From DATFRY01 sp035489015 (GTDB lineage Bacteria; Myxococcota_A; Polyangia; Haliangiales; Haliangiaceae): DNA of 64,000 nucleotides. The stretch is from contig DATHKR010000210.1 in assembly GCA_035489015.1 (NCBI GenBank), forward strand, positions 146,145 through 210,144. The letters are read 5' to 3'. Shown here piece by piece: positions 1 to 11,014 of the stretch (position 1 is the first letter of the stretch; each line of letters opens with the position of its first letter). The notes under the pieces were generated by a model, which saw nothing but the letters and a program-made list of their open reading frames with translations, did no database searches and was not told the origin of the DNA. The position numbers and the translations under genes were made by a program.

Positions 1-38
1 AGACGCGCTACCTCGGGCAGGCGAGCCAGGTCGAACAC
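1..38 (-). CDS. Possible 5' end of a protein running off the window
   Basis: On the minus strand a GTG at position 38 opens a frame (reading VFDLARLPEVAR) that stays open to the window edge. It lies 48 bp beyond the stop of the CPBP protease gene and on the same strand, so it could be the next gene of that operon. An AGGATG stretch upstream could act as a weak ribosome binding site. Only twelve codons are visible, so no function can be given and the call itself is tentative. Confidence 0.25.
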   Translation of the reverse strand, partial: MFDLARLPEVAR

Positions 39-86
39 GCTCGCATCCTACACCGACCCGCGACGCGCGGCCGACCGGGCCAGGGG

Positions 87-1007
87 TCAGAAGAACATCT
101 GCTCGAGGACGCGAATGAACAGGTTCGACGCGGCGTGGGCGATCGTGCCGGCCAGGATGGAGCCGGTCGCGGAGCGCATCCAGCCGAACAGGAGGCCGGG
201 GAAGAAGACCGAGAGGCGGCGCGGGTCGAGCGCCGCGGCCAGGTGGCCGGCCGCGAACAGCGCCGACGAGAGCAGCAGCGCCAGCCCGATGCCACCGCCG
301 AGCAGGCGCCGCCGGGGCGGCAGCGCGCGCTCGCACATCTCGTGGATGAAGCCGCGGAAGAAGAGCTCCTCGGGCAGCGCGATCACCACGACCTGGACAA
401 AGGCGAGCTTGAGGAACCCGAGGTCGAGGCCCGGCGCGTGCACCGCCCGCCAGCCCTTCCAGCTGGCGCACAGGCCGGGCATCGCGAGCTGGTGGAGAAA
501 CGCGCTCTGCCCGGGGCGGCACACGACCTCGTAGAACAGGGCGAACGCGGCGGCGAACAGGGGGAACAGGATCAGCGGCGCGCCCAGGCCGAACGCGAGC
601 CCGCGGCGGACCGGCGTGGCGCGGAAGCCGTACGAGACCAGATCCTCGCCGCGCCGCCAGGCGAAGTAGACCGGCACGTAAAGGAAGACGACCGCGACCA
701 GCGCGCCCAGGTTGCGATCGACGGCCGGGACGAGCGCGCCGAGCCCGGCCAGCGCGGCGACCCCGGCGCACGCGAGCAGGAACGCGATCATCGCGTCGCG
801 CAGCTCGGTCCCCTGGATCGGGCCGGAGATCGACGCCGAGCGTGGATCCTCGTCGTCTGGATCCGCGCCCGGATCCGCGGCGAGGTGCTCGACCTTCGCC
901 GCGGGCGCCCCGCTCACCCGCGCGCCGTCCTCGTCGCTGTCGTCGGGGCCCGAGGGCGGGCCCGAGCCCGAGCCTGCCCCCTCGCCGGGATCCGATCCGC
1001 TCACCAT
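87..1007 (-). CDS. CPBP (Abi) family intramembrane glutamic protease
   Basis: 306-residue integral membrane protein. Residues 1-65 are a low-complexity Gly/Ser/Pro/Asp/Glu-rich stretch, followed by several hydrophobic helices. The diagnostic motifs of the CPBP (Rce1/Abi) family are present in order: EELFFRG with the glutamate pair at 213-214 and Arg218, a His in FAAGH at 255, and HAASN with His291 and Asn295. These residues form the membrane-embedded active site in the family, which includes prenyl-protein proteases and myxobacterial C-terminal sorting proteases. The substrate cannot be read from the sequence. The ATG overlaps the stop of the upstream outer-membrane-type gene (ATGGTGA), so the two are translationally coupled. 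The unusually long acidic N-terminus would lie in the cytoplasm or face a partner protein. Confidence 0.85.
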   Translation of the reverse strand: MVSGSDPGEGAGSGSGPPSGPDDSDEDGARVSGAPAAKVEHLAADPGADPDDEDPRSASISGPIQGTELRDAMIAFLLACAGVAALAGLGALVPAVDRNLGALVAVVFLYVPVYFAWRRGEDLVSYGFRATPVRRGLAFGLGAPLILFPLFAAAFALFYEVVCRPGQSAFLHQLAMPGLCASWKGWRAVHAPGLDLGFLKLAFVQVVVIALPEELFFRGFIHEMCERALPPRRRLLGGGIGLALLLSSALFAAGHLAAALDPRRLSVFFPGLLFGWMRSATGSILAGTIAHAASNLFIRVLEQMFF

Positions 1008-2800
1008 ACGAAGGCCAGCCGGCTCTGCAGCGTGAACGAGCTGGTCGCGTTGGGCAGGACCGAGCGCAGCGCGTCGCCGTACCAGAGATAGGCGCTCTCG
1101 ATCGAGAGCTCGACGTGGTCGTGGACCAGCGCCTTGAACGCGCCGTCGAGCTCGGTCCCGAGATAGGTCGAGTCGGTCCGGTCGGCGAAGATCATCCCGG
1201 GGCTCCCCTCCTCGGCCAGCTGATCGATCCATGCCATCAGCACTCCCACCACCAGGCTGCTGTCGGCCAGCGGCAGATGGTAGCGCAACTTGGGGAAGAG
1301 ATAGTTCGAGTTCACCACCCCGCCCTGGGAGAACATCTCGACCGCGCCATCGGGGCGATCGACCGTCGCCAGCGGCGGCCCGTAGGTGCGCGCGCTCAGC
1401 TCGCGCAGGATCTCCTCGAACAGGATCAGCCCGACGTTGAAGTCCGGGTGCAGCGCGCGCCCGGTGACACGTCCGTCGGCGGCGTCGCGATCGCCGCTGG
1501 CGTGGCCGGCCTCGGCCTCGAGCTCCCACAGGTCGCGCTCGTACGCCTCGACCCCGGCGATGAGGCGCACCGGGTCGGTGCGCGGGTCGCGGCTGACGAA
1601 CCCGATGCGCATGACGCCGAGCTCGGCGTCGAGCTTCTTCTTGCGGTTCGGCTCCGGGAACGGCAGCCCGCCGAAGGTGGTCCCCCCGGTCCGCGCGCCC
1701 TCCCCCTCCAGGTAGAACGGCCCGTAGCGCAGCCGGTACCACAGGTCGGCGGTCCACACCCGGGTCCCGCTGTCGCGGCACGGCGCCGCCCGCCCCTCGA
1801 ACGTCCCGCACACCGCCGACGGATCCAGCAGCGACGGGCTGGTCGATCCGGCGCGCCCGCGCCGCATGGTCCCGTGGAAGCCGAGCCGCAGCTCGTCGGT
1901 GTCGCGCGCCAGCTTGCCGCCCGGCTGCCAGTAGGGCTCGTCCCACAGGGCAAAGGCGACGTGCTCGTCCACGTCGTCGCGCGCGCCGCGCGAGAGGAAA
2001 CCCTGCTGGCCGAACGGCCGGAACTGCCGCTCGAACGGCTCGGCTCCCAGGAGCGGCGCCTCGCTGACCACGCCGTAGCCGTAGCCGATCGACAGCGCGC
2101 CGGGCCGGGCCGGTCGGTGGCGGAGGCCGCGGTAGAGCGCGCCCGGGCGCACCACCAGCATCACGCGGTCGGCGGTGGTCCCGAAGTGGTCGTCGCCGAA
2201 ATCGTCGTCGAAGAACGTGTCGCGCCCGAGCCGCGGCGCCACCTCGGGCGGGCGCCGCGCATCGTCGTCGAGGTACGCGCTGCCGCCGCCGTTGTCGACC
2301 AGGCCCATCCCCCAGTGCGACGGCATTCGCCCGGCCCGCAGCGCGACCGCCGCGCCGCCCAGCTCCAGCCACGCGCGCGACACCTCCACCGCCGGGGACT
2401 CCTCGCCGCCCAGGAAGCCCTGGTTCGAGCCGTCGGTGGTGACCAGCGGCGCCGCACCGACGCCGTTGTTGTCGCCCCACACCACGTCGTCGAGCGCGTC
2501 GACCTGCACGGTCAGCCGGGCGCGGTCGCCGTAGCGCAGCTCCGGGACCAGGCGCAGTCGGTGCGCGATGTAGCTGGTCCGCCGGATCTCCGGCACGACG
2601 ATCGTCTGACCGGTCGGCGCGTACACCAGGGTGCGCCGGTCCTGGCGGGCCAGGTTGGTCAGCGCCACCGCCCGCGAGCGGTAGTATCCGGTCGAGGCCC
2701 AGCGCAGCTCGAGCAGGTCGGCCCGGGCCGCGCCGCCGCCGGCCGAGCACAGCGCCGCGGCCAGCGCGCCGGCGACGACGGATCCGCGGGCCACGCTCAC
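1001..2800 (-). CDS. Exported outer-membrane beta-barrel-type protein
   Basis: 599 residues. The N-terminus (VSVARGSVVAGALAAALCSA, then GGGAARA) looks like a Sec signal peptide with an Ala-x-Ala cleavage site. The rest is made of short alternating polar/aromatic stretches typical of transmembrane beta strands (for example ALSIGYGYGVVSEA, VWTADLWYRLRYGPFYLEGEGA), and it ends in Trp (RLAFVW), close to the aromatic C-terminal signature of many barrel proteins. The GTG start at 2800 overlaps the stop of the upstream membrane-protein gene (GTGA), so it is translated from the same message. It may belong to a deltaproteobacterial-specific family of porin-like proteins. Cargo or ligand is unknown. 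Confidence is good for location, low for function. Confidence 0.72.
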   Translation of the reverse strand: MSVARGSVVAGALAAALCSAGGGAARADLLELRWASTGYYRSRAVALTNLARQDRRTLVYAPTGQTIVVPEIRRTSYIAHRLRLVPELRYGDRARLTVQVDALDDVVWGDNNGVGAAPLVTTDGSNQGFLGGEESPAVEVSRAWLELGGAAVALRAGRMPSHWGMGLVDNGGGSAYLDDDARRPPEVAPRLGRDTFFDDDFGDDHFGTTADRVMLVVRPGALYRGLRHRPARPGALSIGYGYGVVSEAPLLGAEPFERQFRPFGQQGFLSRGARDDVDEHVAFALWDEPYWQPGGKLARDTDELRLGFHGTMRRGRAGSTSPSLLDPSAVCGTFEGRAAPCRDSGTRVWTADLWYRLRYGPFYLEGEGARTGGTTFGGLPFPEPNRKKKLDAELGVMRIGFVSRDPRTDPVRLIAGVEAYERDLWELEAEAGHASGDRDAADGRVTGRALHPDFNVGLILFEEILRELSARTYGPPLATVDRPDGAVEMFSQGGVVNSNYLFPKLRYHLPLADSSLVVGVLMAWIDQLAEEGSPGMIFADRTDSTYLGTELDGAFKALVHDHVELSIESAYLWYGDALRSVLPNATSSFTLQSRLAFVW

Positions 2801-3690
2801 TCCGAACGGCCCAGGTCCGGAGCTCCCCCGGAGGACAGCCGCCCGGTGGCGCGCCCGATCAGGAACGAGATCAGCGCGCCGACCAGCGCGATCACCCCGG
2901 CCATCGCGGCGACGATCGCGGCCGCCCCGACCAGCTCCGTGGCTCGCCGGGCGGCCCAGCCGATCCCCATGACCGCGCCGCCCATGATGAGCGCGGCGCC
3001 GAGCGCGGCCGGAAACAGCGCGCGCCGCGGCGCCCCCAGCTGCGTGATGAGCCCGCCCAGGAACGACGCGGTCGCGCCGGTGACGACCGCGACCAGGGTG
3101 AGCCGGTCCTCGCTGAGCAGTGGCTGGCCGGCGCCGCCCCCGCCGGTCCAGGTCTGCACCACCGCCGCCTGGGCCGCCTCGTTGAGGAGGATCAGCGCCG
3201 CCAGGATCCCGGCGGAGAACAGCGCGCCGGCCGAGATGAAGATCCCCTGGATGACCCAGCCGAACGTGTGCACGCCGTGGGCGGCCGGCTGGGTCGCCTC
3301 GCCGACGATCGCGCCGAGCAGCCCGCCCAGCGCGCCGACCCCGCCCAGCTCGAACGCGACCCGCACCACCTGGTCGCGGTGCTGCTCGACCAGCACGCGG
3401 CCGAGCGGCGTCGAGTAGACGAACGCCACCACCGAGCCGACCACCAGCAGCGCGGCCAGCACCGGCTCGGCGTACGAGCGATGCGGGCTGGCCTGCCCGG
3501 CCAGGAACCCGCCCACCGCCGCACCGACGAACAGGGCCGCGGCGATGACGTAGGGATCCTGGGTCCGGGTCAGCGCGTAGCCGGCGACCGCCGCGCACAG
3601 GCCGCCGCAGATGAGGAAATAGCTGACGACCACCCAGGGCAGCGAGAACCGCGCGCCCGGAGAGCCCTCGTTGGGGGGGTTGCGCCTCAT
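2797..3690 (-). CDS. Polytopic membrane protein of unknown function
   Basis: 297 residues with about seven to eight hydrophobic segments rich in Gly/Ala/Val; the first starts near residue 17 (LPWVVVSYFLICGGLCAAVA). No catalytic motif or transporter signature is recognised. The C-terminal 20 residues are polar (RATGRLSSGGAPDLGRSE). It is the first gene of a three-gene minus-strand cluster (this gene, the outer-membrane-type gene, the CPBP protease) joined by stop-start overlaps. Its ATG lies only 24 bp from the divergent aldolase gene, so the two promoters must overlap. It could be an accessory membrane component of whatever the barrel protein and protease do; that link is inferred only from the operon. 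Confidence 0.8.
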   Translation of the reverse strand: MRRNPPNEGSPGARFSLPWVVVSYFLICGGLCAAVAGYALTRTQDPYVIAAALFVGAAVGGFLAGQASPHRSYAEPVLAALLVVGSVVAFVYSTPLGRVLVEQHRDQVVRVAFELGGVGALGGLLGAIVGEATQPAAHGVHTFGWVIQGIFISAGALFSAGILAALILLNEAAQAAVVQTWTGGGGAGQPLLSEDRLTLVAVVTGATASFLGGLITQLGAPRRALFPAALGAALIMGGAVMGIGWAARRATELVGAAAIVAAMAGVIALVGALISFLIGRATGRLSSGGAPDLGRSE

Positions 3691-3714
3691 GAATCAGTCC
3701 ACCAAGATACGAGC

Positions 3715-4785
3715 ATGGCGATGCAACTCGGCGACATCCAGCGAGCCCTCGGCAGCGACGCGGCCGCCCTCCTCGAGCACCGTTCCAGCACCATCCCGGC
3801 GTCGACGCTCCACCTGCCCGGGCCGGACTTCGTCGATCGGATCTTCGTGCCGAGCGACCGCTCGCCCGGCGTCCTGGTGAGCATGCAGCGCCTGCTTTCG
3901 AGCGGTCGGCTGGCCAATACCGGGTACGTGTCGATCTTGCCGGTCGATCAGGGGATCGAGCACTCGGCCGGCGCGTCGTTCGCGCCCAACCCGGCCATGT
4001 TCGACCCGGAGAACATCATCAAGCTCGCGGTCGACGGCGGCTGCAACGCGGTCGCGTCCACCTTCGGCGTCCTGGCCATCTGCGCGCGCCGCTGGGCCCA
4101 TCGGATTCCGTTCATCGTCAAGGTCAACCACAACGAGTTCCTCTCGTATCCCAATCTGTACGATCAAACGATGTACGGAAGCGTCAAAACGGCCTTCGAA
4201 ATGGGCGCGGCCGGCGTCGGCGCCACCGTGTACTGGGGCGCGCACGAGTCGCGCCGCCAGCTCCTTGAGGTGTCCGAGGCGTTCGAGCAGGCTCACGACC
4301 TCGGGATGTTCACCGTGCTCTGGTGCTACGTGCGCAACCCGGCCTTCAAGACCGATGTCGGCAACCACGAGAGCGCGGCCGATCTGACCGGGCAAGCCAA
4401 TCACCTCGGCGTCACCATCAAGGCCGACATCATCAAGCAGAAGCTGCCCGAGGGGAATGGCGGCTACAACGACGTCAAGCTGAAGGGCTGGGGCAAGACC
4501 CACAAGAAGGTCTACACCGAGCTCACCGCCGACAACCCGATCGACCTCACCCGCTACCAGCTCGCCAACTGCTACATGGGACGCATCGGGCTCATCAACA
4601 GCGGCGGCGCGTCCGGCGAGAACGACCTGGCCGACGCGATCCGCACCGCGGTCATCAACAAGCGTGCCGGCGGCATGGGGCTCATCAGCGGGCGCAAGGC
4701 GTTCCAGCGCCCGGTCGCCGAGGGGATCAAGCTGCTCAACGCGATCCAGGACGTGTATCTCTGCCGCGACGTCACGGTAGCCTGA
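3715..4785 (+). CDS. fbaB: Class I fructose-bisphosphate aldolase (FbaB/DhnA type)
   Basis: 356 residues, the usual length for archaeal-type class I aldolases, which cleave fructose 1,6-bisphosphate into glyceraldehyde 3-phosphate and dihydroxyacetone phosphate through a Schiff base. Visible features are the N-terminal LPVDQGIEH segment, the (beta-alpha)8 core, the presumed Schiff-base lysine in VTIKADIIKQ (Lys236), and the C-terminal phosphate-binding loop with LINSGG and GLISGRKAFQRP. Two in-frame ATGs (3715 and 3721) are possible; 3715 is chosen as the more upstream. It is divergent from the membrane-protein gene with only 24 bp between the starts, and is followed after 15 bp by the GspE-N-like gene. 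It probably acts in glycolysis/gluconeogenesis in the cytoplasm. Confidence 0.9.
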   Translation: MAMQLGDIQRALGSDAAALLEHRSSTIPASTLHLPGPDFVDRIFVPSDRSPGVLVSMQRLLSSGRLANTGYVSILPVDQGIEHSAGASFAPNPAMFDPENIIKLAVDGGCNAVASTFGVLAICARRWAHRIPFIVKVNHNEFLSYPNLYDQTMYGSVKTAFEMGAAGVGATVYWGAHESRRQLLEVSEAFEQAHDLGMFTVLWCYVRNPAFKTDVGNHESAADLTGQANHLGVTIKADIIKQKLPEGNGGYNDVKLKGWGKTHKKVYTELTADNPIDLTRYQLANCYMGRIGLINSGGASGENDLADAIRTAVINKRAGGMGLISGRKAFQRPVAEGIKLLNAIQDVYLCRDVTVA

Positions 4786-4800
4786 TCCGATCGGCTGCCC

Positions 4801-5940
4801 ATGTCGGCGCCGCGCATCGGTGAGATCCTGGTCCAGGACGGCGTCGTCTCCGCGGAGGCGCGCGAGCGAGCCCTGCGCGCCCAGGCGGTGCAGGGCGCCC
4901 GGCTCGGCACCTGCCTCATCGAGCAGTTCGCGCTCAGCCTCGACCAGCTGGCCGAGGGGCTGGCTCGACAGCACGACCTTCCGGCCGCGCTCGACCGCCA
5001 CTTCAACCAGGCCGACGCCGAGGTGCAGGCCCGCCTCGACCCGGCCAGCGCGGCCCGCTGGCGCGCGGTGCCGCTCGGCCGGCTGCCCGGCGCGGGGCCG
5101 GGCGAGCGCGTGGCGGTCGCGGTCATCGACCCGCCCACCCCCGAGGTGCTCGACGGGCTCGGCGTCGAGCTCGGCGCCGAGGCAGTGGCCGCGATCGCGC
5201 CGGAGCTGCGCGTGCTCTACCACCTCGAGCGAGTCTACGGGATCGAGCGCGACAACCGGTTCAAGCGCCCGCGCCGCCCGCAGGTGCCCGGGGTCGACCG
5301 GCGCGGCTTCGTCCGCACCCTGAGCGACGACCCGGTCCAGCCCAGCGCCGAGCCGCCCAGCTCGCTGGCCCGCATCGAGGTCCGCCGGGTGGAGCGGACC
5401 CGCACCGGCGAGATCGAGACCCTGACCGACCTCGCCCTGCTCGGCGAGTCGCTGGTCGCGATCAAGCGCGCCAGCGGGCGCACCCGGGTCGGCGAGCTCA
5501 TGGTCGGCGCGCTCGAGCAGGGCTTCGAGCGGGTCTTCACCGCCGGCATGCTGCTGACCCTGCGCAGCGGCCTCCTGCTCGGCTGGCGCGGCTTCGCGCG
5601 CGGCCGCGCGGCCGGCGCGATGGAGGCGGTGACCACCATCGCGGTGCCGCTGTCGGCGCCGTCGGTGTTCGCCGCTCCTTGCCAGACCGGGGCCGGGTTC
5701 TTCGGCGCGCCGACCGGCGGCGGCTCCGAGGTGGACCAGAAGCTGTGGCGCTTCCTCGGCGCCGGCGAGCCGGCCGAGGTCGGCGTCCTGCCGGTCGCGG
5801 TTTTCGGCCAGCTGGCCGCGGTGCTCTACGTGCAAGCGCAGAAGCCGCTGCCGACCTGGGCGCCCGCCGGGGTGAGCGAGCTGGGCCTGACCATGGCCAC
5901 GGCGCTCGAGCGCCTGGTCCAGACCGACCAGGAACGCTGA
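4801..5940 (+). CDS. GspE/MshE N-terminal-domain protein with GAF-like C-terminal half
   Basis: 379 residues. Residues 1-150 resemble the N-terminal domain of type II secretion/type IV pilus ATPases (MshEN fold): it opens with RIGEILVQDGVVSAEARERA and contains the two-helix repeat with LGTCLIEQFALSLDQLAEGLA. No Walker A or B motif follows, so it is not an ATPase. The second half (about 210-375: LALLGESLVAIKRASGRTRV onward) looks like a globular GAF-type sensor module as found in stand-alone myxobacterial MshEN proteins. In other proteins this N-domain binds c-di-GMP or a platform protein; whether it does here is not shown. It follows the aldolase by 15 bp and may share its transcript. Confidence 0.75.
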   Translation: MSAPRIGEILVQDGVVSAEARERALRAQAVQGARLGTCLIEQFALSLDQLAEGLARQHDLPAALDRHFNQADAEVQARLDPASAARWRAVPLGRLPGAGPGERVAVAVIDPPTPEVLDGLGVELGAEAVAAIAPELRVLYHLERVYGIERDNRFKRPRRPQVPGVDRRGFVRTLSDDPVQPSAEPPSSLARIEVRRVERTRTGEIETLTDLALLGESLVAIKRASGRTRVGELMVGALEQGFERVFTAGMLLTLRSGLLLGWRGFARGRAAGAMEAVTTIAVPLSAPSVFAAPCQTGAGFFGAPTGGGSEVDQKLWRFLGAGEPAEVGVLPVAVFGQLAAVLYVQAQKPLPTWAPAGVSELGLTMATALERLVQTDQER

Positions 5941-6011
5941 CCGACGACGCCTTGGCGCCGGGGACGCGCCGCTTGCTTGACGGGGCCGAGCCGGTCAGGC
6001 ATCGTCCGCCG

Positions 6012-6185
6012 GTGAGCGAGCCCGGTCACGACCCGAACAAGAAGCACCGCCACGACGTCGGACACCCCGACCATGGCGCGGTCGCCACCGAGGGCATCAC
6101 GCGCGCGATCCAGGGGCTCATGCTCCTGCTCATCGCCGGCAGCGCGGCGCTCGCGATCGTCGCCATCGCGCTGGCCTCGCGGTGA
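6012..6185 (+). CDS. Small single-pass membrane protein, hypothetical
   Basis: A 57-codon frame with a GTG start: a polar, His-rich N-terminus (EPGHDPNKKHRHDVGHPDH) followed by one clear transmembrane helix (GLMLLLIAGSAALAIVAIAL) and a short basic end. The amino-acid pattern is protein-like and differs from the surrounding frames, but no family is recognised. It lies 71 bp after the GspE-N-like gene and 144 bp before dnaG, on the same strand. The His-rich head could bind metal, which is speculative. An upstream extension of the frame is open but has no better start. Confidence 0.5.
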   Translation: MSEPGHDPNKKHRHDVGHPDHGAVATEGITRAIQGLMLLLIAGSAALAIVAIALASR

Positions 6186-6284
6186 GCGAGCGTCTGCCGC
6201 GCCGCGCCACACGCGACGCGGAGGTCGGTGCCGCCGGAACGGGTGTGAGCGTCCCGCACATCGCGGTTTCGGACTGGTGCCAAT

Positions 6285-6312
6285 TTGACACCCATCGGGT
6301 GACGTCCATACT
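6285..6312 (+). promoter_or_regulatory. Candidate sigma-70 promoter of dnaG-rpoD
   Basis: TTGACA at 6285-6290, a 16-bp spacer, and CATACT at 6307-6312. Transcription would start near 6319, only about 11 nt before the dnaG ATG. The TTGACA match is perfect and lies in a locally AT-richer pocket (CAATTTGACA) within otherwise GC-rich DNA. This is the best promoter seen between the small membrane protein gene and dnaG. Confidence 0.55.
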
Positions 6313-6329
6313 TAGATGAGCCCGCCCGA

Positions 6330-8159
6330 ATGGGACTGATTCCCGAGAACATCATCGGTGAGATACGGCAGCGGGCCGACATCGTCGCGGTGATCGGGCG
6401 GCACGTCCAGCTGCGCAAGTCGGGCCGGAACCACAAGGGCCTGTGCCCGTTTCACCAGGAGCGCGGGCCGTCGTTCAACGTCAACGGCGACAAGGGCTTC
6501 TTCTACTGCTTCGGGTGCCAGAAGAAGGGGGACGTCTTCACCTTCGTCATGGAGTACGAGGGGAAGAGCTTCCTCGAGGCGGCCGAGACGCTCGCCGAGC
6601 TGACCGGCGTCGTCCTGCCCGAGCGCAGCGACGATCCGGCGGTGCGGCGCGCGATGATGGAGCAGAAGAGCGAGCGCTCGCAGCTGCTCCGGGTGAACCA
6701 GGCGGCCGCGTCGTTCTTCCGCTCGCGCCTGCGCGATCCGGCCGGCGCGGCGGCGCGCGACTACCTGGCCGAGCGCGGCGTCACGCCGGAGGTGGCCGAC
6801 CGGTTCCTGCTCGGCTACGCGCCGGACGAGTGGAGCGGGCTGGCCGATTTCCTGGCCGGCGAGAAGCTGCCGCTGACCAGCGCCGAGGCGCTCGGTCTGG
6901 TCGCTCCGCGCCGTTCCGGCGGCAGCTACGACCGGTTCCGCCACCGCCTGGTCTGCCCGGTCATGCAGACCGGCGGCGAGGTGGTCGGGTTCTCCGCCCG
7001 CGCCCTGCCCGGCGGCGAGACCAACCAAGGCGGCGAGGGTCAGGCGCCGGCCAAGTACATCAACTCACCGGAGAGCGCGCTCTACAAGAAGGGCAAGCTG
7101 CTCTACGGCGTCTACCAGGCCCGCGACGCCATCCGGCTCAAGGAGAGGGCGATTCTGGTCGAAGGTAACTTCGACGTGGTCTCGCTCCACCAGGCCGGAT
7201 TCGCCGAGGCGGTCGCCCCGCTCGGCACCGCCCTGACCGAGGAGCAGGTCGAGCTCCTGCGCCGGCTGACCGGGCGCGTCGTGCTGTTCTACGACGGCGA
7301 TCGGGCCGGCCGGGCGGCCACGCTGAAGGCGCTGCGCCTCCTGGTGGCGGCCGAGATCCAGGCGCTCATCGCCGAGCTCCCCGCCGGCGAGGACCCGGAC
7401 AGCCTGGCCCGGCGCGGCGGCGCCGCCGCGCTGACCCAGGTGGTCGCCAGGGCCAAGCCGGGCGTGAACTACTTCATGGACCACGTCTGGTCGCCGGCGG
7501 CGTCGACCGGCTCGTCCGACGAGTACGCCAGGGCGGTGCGCGAGGCCGCCGAGCTGCTGCCGTCGGTGAAGGACGAGCTGGGCCGCCGTCACCTGGTCGA
7601 CCATTTCGCCGCGGTGATGAATGTCGGGATTGAACGCCTGCGCTCCGACCTGCGCTCGGCGTACCGCGGCCGCGCACCGTCGGAGGCACCACCGGATAGC
7701 CGGGTTGCCACCTCGGCCGGGTCGGCGCCCGGTTCCAGACCAAGCGGCGGAAATCAGGTGAGTACGACATCTCCCCCCAACTTCGAGGAGATGGACCTGC
7801 TCGCGCTGCTCGGCCAGTACCCCGAACTCTTTGCGATTGCGGAAGAGCTGGATGTCCTTTCTCTCTTGACGGACGCCGGCCTTCAGGACATGTATTCCGC
7901 CGCGCGTGGGGGACAGCCTCTCTGGACCTGCATCCCCTTGGAAATCAGCCCCGAAATCGCCGAGCACGTGCTGGCCGGAGCCAAACGACCGATCGCTCAC
8001 CCGGAGCGCAGCTTGCGCGAGGCGGTCGCGAATCTCCGCGCCGCGCGATCGAGGGCGGAGCGAGAGGTCCTGCTGAAGCAGATGGAGCAGGCCCGCATCC
8101 GCGGTAATCACGAGCTCGCGCGCGAGCTGCTCGAGCGGGCCAGAGAGTTGCGACGATAG
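6330..8159 (+). CDS. dnaG: DNA primase
   Basis: 609 residues, standard for bacterial primase, which lays RNA primers for the replisome. The N-terminal CHC2 zinc finger has Cys39-x2-His42 and Cys60-x2-Cys63 (GLCPFHQERGPSF ... FFYCFGCQKKGD). The Toprim catalytic domain has the metal-binding glutamate Glu278 in LVEGNFDVV and the DGDRAG motif at Asp322/Asp324. The last 150 residues form the helicase-binding region, which is poorly conserved in all primases; a short Ser/Pro/Gly-rich linker (about 450-480) precedes it. The ATG at 6330 gives the canonical start MGLIPENIIGEIRQRADIV. It is followed by rpoD after 83 bp, the conserved macromolecular-synthesis order, though the rpsU usually found upstream in enterobacteria is absent here. 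Confidence 0.97.
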   Translation: MGLIPENIIGEIRQRADIVAVIGRHVQLRKSGRNHKGLCPFHQERGPSFNVNGDKGFFYCFGCQKKGDVFTFVMEYEGKSFLEAAETLAELTGVVLPERSDDPAVRRAMMEQKSERSQLLRVNQAAASFFRSRLRDPAGAAARDYLAERGVTPEVADRFLLGYAPDEWSGLADFLAGEKLPLTSAEALGLVAPRRSGGSYDRFRHRLVCPVMQTGGEVVGFSARALPGGETNQGGEGQAPAKYINSPESALYKKGKLLYGVYQARDAIRLKERAILVEGNFDVVSLHQAGFAEAVAPLGTALTEEQVELLRRLTGRVVLFYDGDRAGRAATLKALRLLVAAEIQALIAELPAGEDPDSLARRGGAAALTQVVARAKPGVNYFMDHVWSPAASTGSSDEYARAVREAAELLPSVKDELGRRHLVDHFAAVMNVGIERLRSDLRSAYRGRAPSEAPPDSRVATSAGSAPGSRPSGGNQVSTTSPPNFEEMDLLALLGQYPELFAIAEELDVLSLLTDAGLQDMYSAARGGQPLWTCIPLEISPEIAEHVLAGAKRPIAHPERSLREAVANLRAARSRAEREVLLKQMEQARIRGNHELARELLERARELRR

Positions 8160-8164
8160 CTAGG

Positions 8165-8187
8165 ACGGCCGCCGGGCCGGCCGTTCT
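8165..8187 (+). terminator. Hairpin between dnaG and rpoD (possible attenuator)
   Basis: ACGGCC at 8165-8170 pairs with GGCCGT at 8179-8184 around a GC-rich loop, followed by TTCT. It lies six bases after the dnaG stop, where it could reduce read-through into rpoD. There is no real T-tract, so termination would be weak. Confidence 0.3.
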
Positions 8188-8242
8188 GGCCGACCGAGCC
8201 CGCGCTGCCGCAGACAACCCCAGCGATAGGTTGAGTTGAGCA

Positions 8243-10318
<2,076 letters not shown>

Positions 10319-10330
10319 CTGATCGGGCGA

Positions 10331-10360
10331 CGGCCGCCACCCTCGCGGGGTAGGCGGCCG
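10331..10360. terminator. Bidirectional terminator-like hairpin
   Basis: CGGCCGCC (10331-10338) pairs with GGCGGCCG (10353-10360); an inner ACCC/GGGGT pairing extends the stem, with one bulged base. It sits in the 60-bp gap between the convergent rpoD and lipoprotein genes and could serve both. It has no T-tract, as is usual for intrinsic terminators in very GC-rich genomes. Confidence 0.5.
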
Positions 10361-10378
10361 CTCGCGCCAGACGAAGCG

Positions 10379-10981
10379 CTAGATGTCCTCGGGCGGGGGA
10401 CCCGGGGCCTGCTCGGCCGGACCTTCCTCGCGGGGCTCGCGCTCGGGCGCTCCCTCGTCGGGGGGCGGCTCGCCGTCGGGCTGATCGGCGTCCGGTTCGC
10501 CGCGCGGCGGCTCGCCGGCGCCGTCGTTGCGCCAGCCGTTCCAGTCGCCTCCGCGGTCGTGGGTGGTCGTCCACCACCGGCCGGCGAAGCTCTGCCCGCT
10601 CGGGTCGAACACCAGGTAGCCCTCGCCGGCCAGGTCGCGCGGGCGGGCCGGCTCTTGCCACTGGAACTGAAGCACGTTGCCGGAAAGCGCGCCGCCGAAG
10701 GTGCCGATCACTTCCTGGCCGTCGCGGTCGTAGACCCAGGCGCCCATCAGCTGGCCGTCGGCGTCGTGCTCGATCTTCACCGGCCCGAAGCTCGACTTCC
10801 ACAGCCCGAGCGCGCGCTGCCCCGCCATCGGCCGGGCGGGCGGAGGAGGAGGCGCGTAGGCCCCCTGCGGCCCCGCGCCGGGCGGCGGCGGGCGATTCGC
10901 GCTCGACGAGCCAGACGCCGCGAGAGCGACCGCCGCGCCGGCCACCGCACACAGTCGAAGGGCGGTACCCAGGGCGCTCAT
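10379..10981 (-). CDS. Exported Pro/Gly-rich hypothetical protein
   Basis: 200 residues from the ATG at 10981. The N-terminus (MSALGTALRLCAVAGAAVAL) is a signal peptide, followed by a Pro-rich linker (residues about 30-50) with runs of prolines. The central part (residues 55-130, LGLWKSSFGPVKIEHDADGQ onward) has beta-rich character with repeated Trp residues and reads like a small lipocalin-like or sugar-binding fold; this is not certain. The last 60 residues are Pro/Glu/Gly-rich and disordered. An upstream in-frame start would extend it into the tRNA promoter and is not used. The gene is convergent with rpoD and divergent from the tRNA. Function unknown. Confidence 0.72.
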   Translation of the reverse strand: MSALGTALRLCAVAGAAVALAASGSSSANRPPPPGAGPQGAYAPPPPPARPMAGQRALGLWKSSFGPVKIEHDADGQLMGAWVYDRDGQEVIGTFGGALSGNVLQFQWQEPARPRDLAGEGYLVFDPSGQSFAGRWWTTTHDRGGDWNGWRNDGAGEPPRGEPDADQPDGEPPPDEGAPEREPREEGPAEQAPGPPPEDI

Positions 10982-11014
10982 GTTCGGCAGGTTAGCACGC
11001 GACTTTGGAGCCCG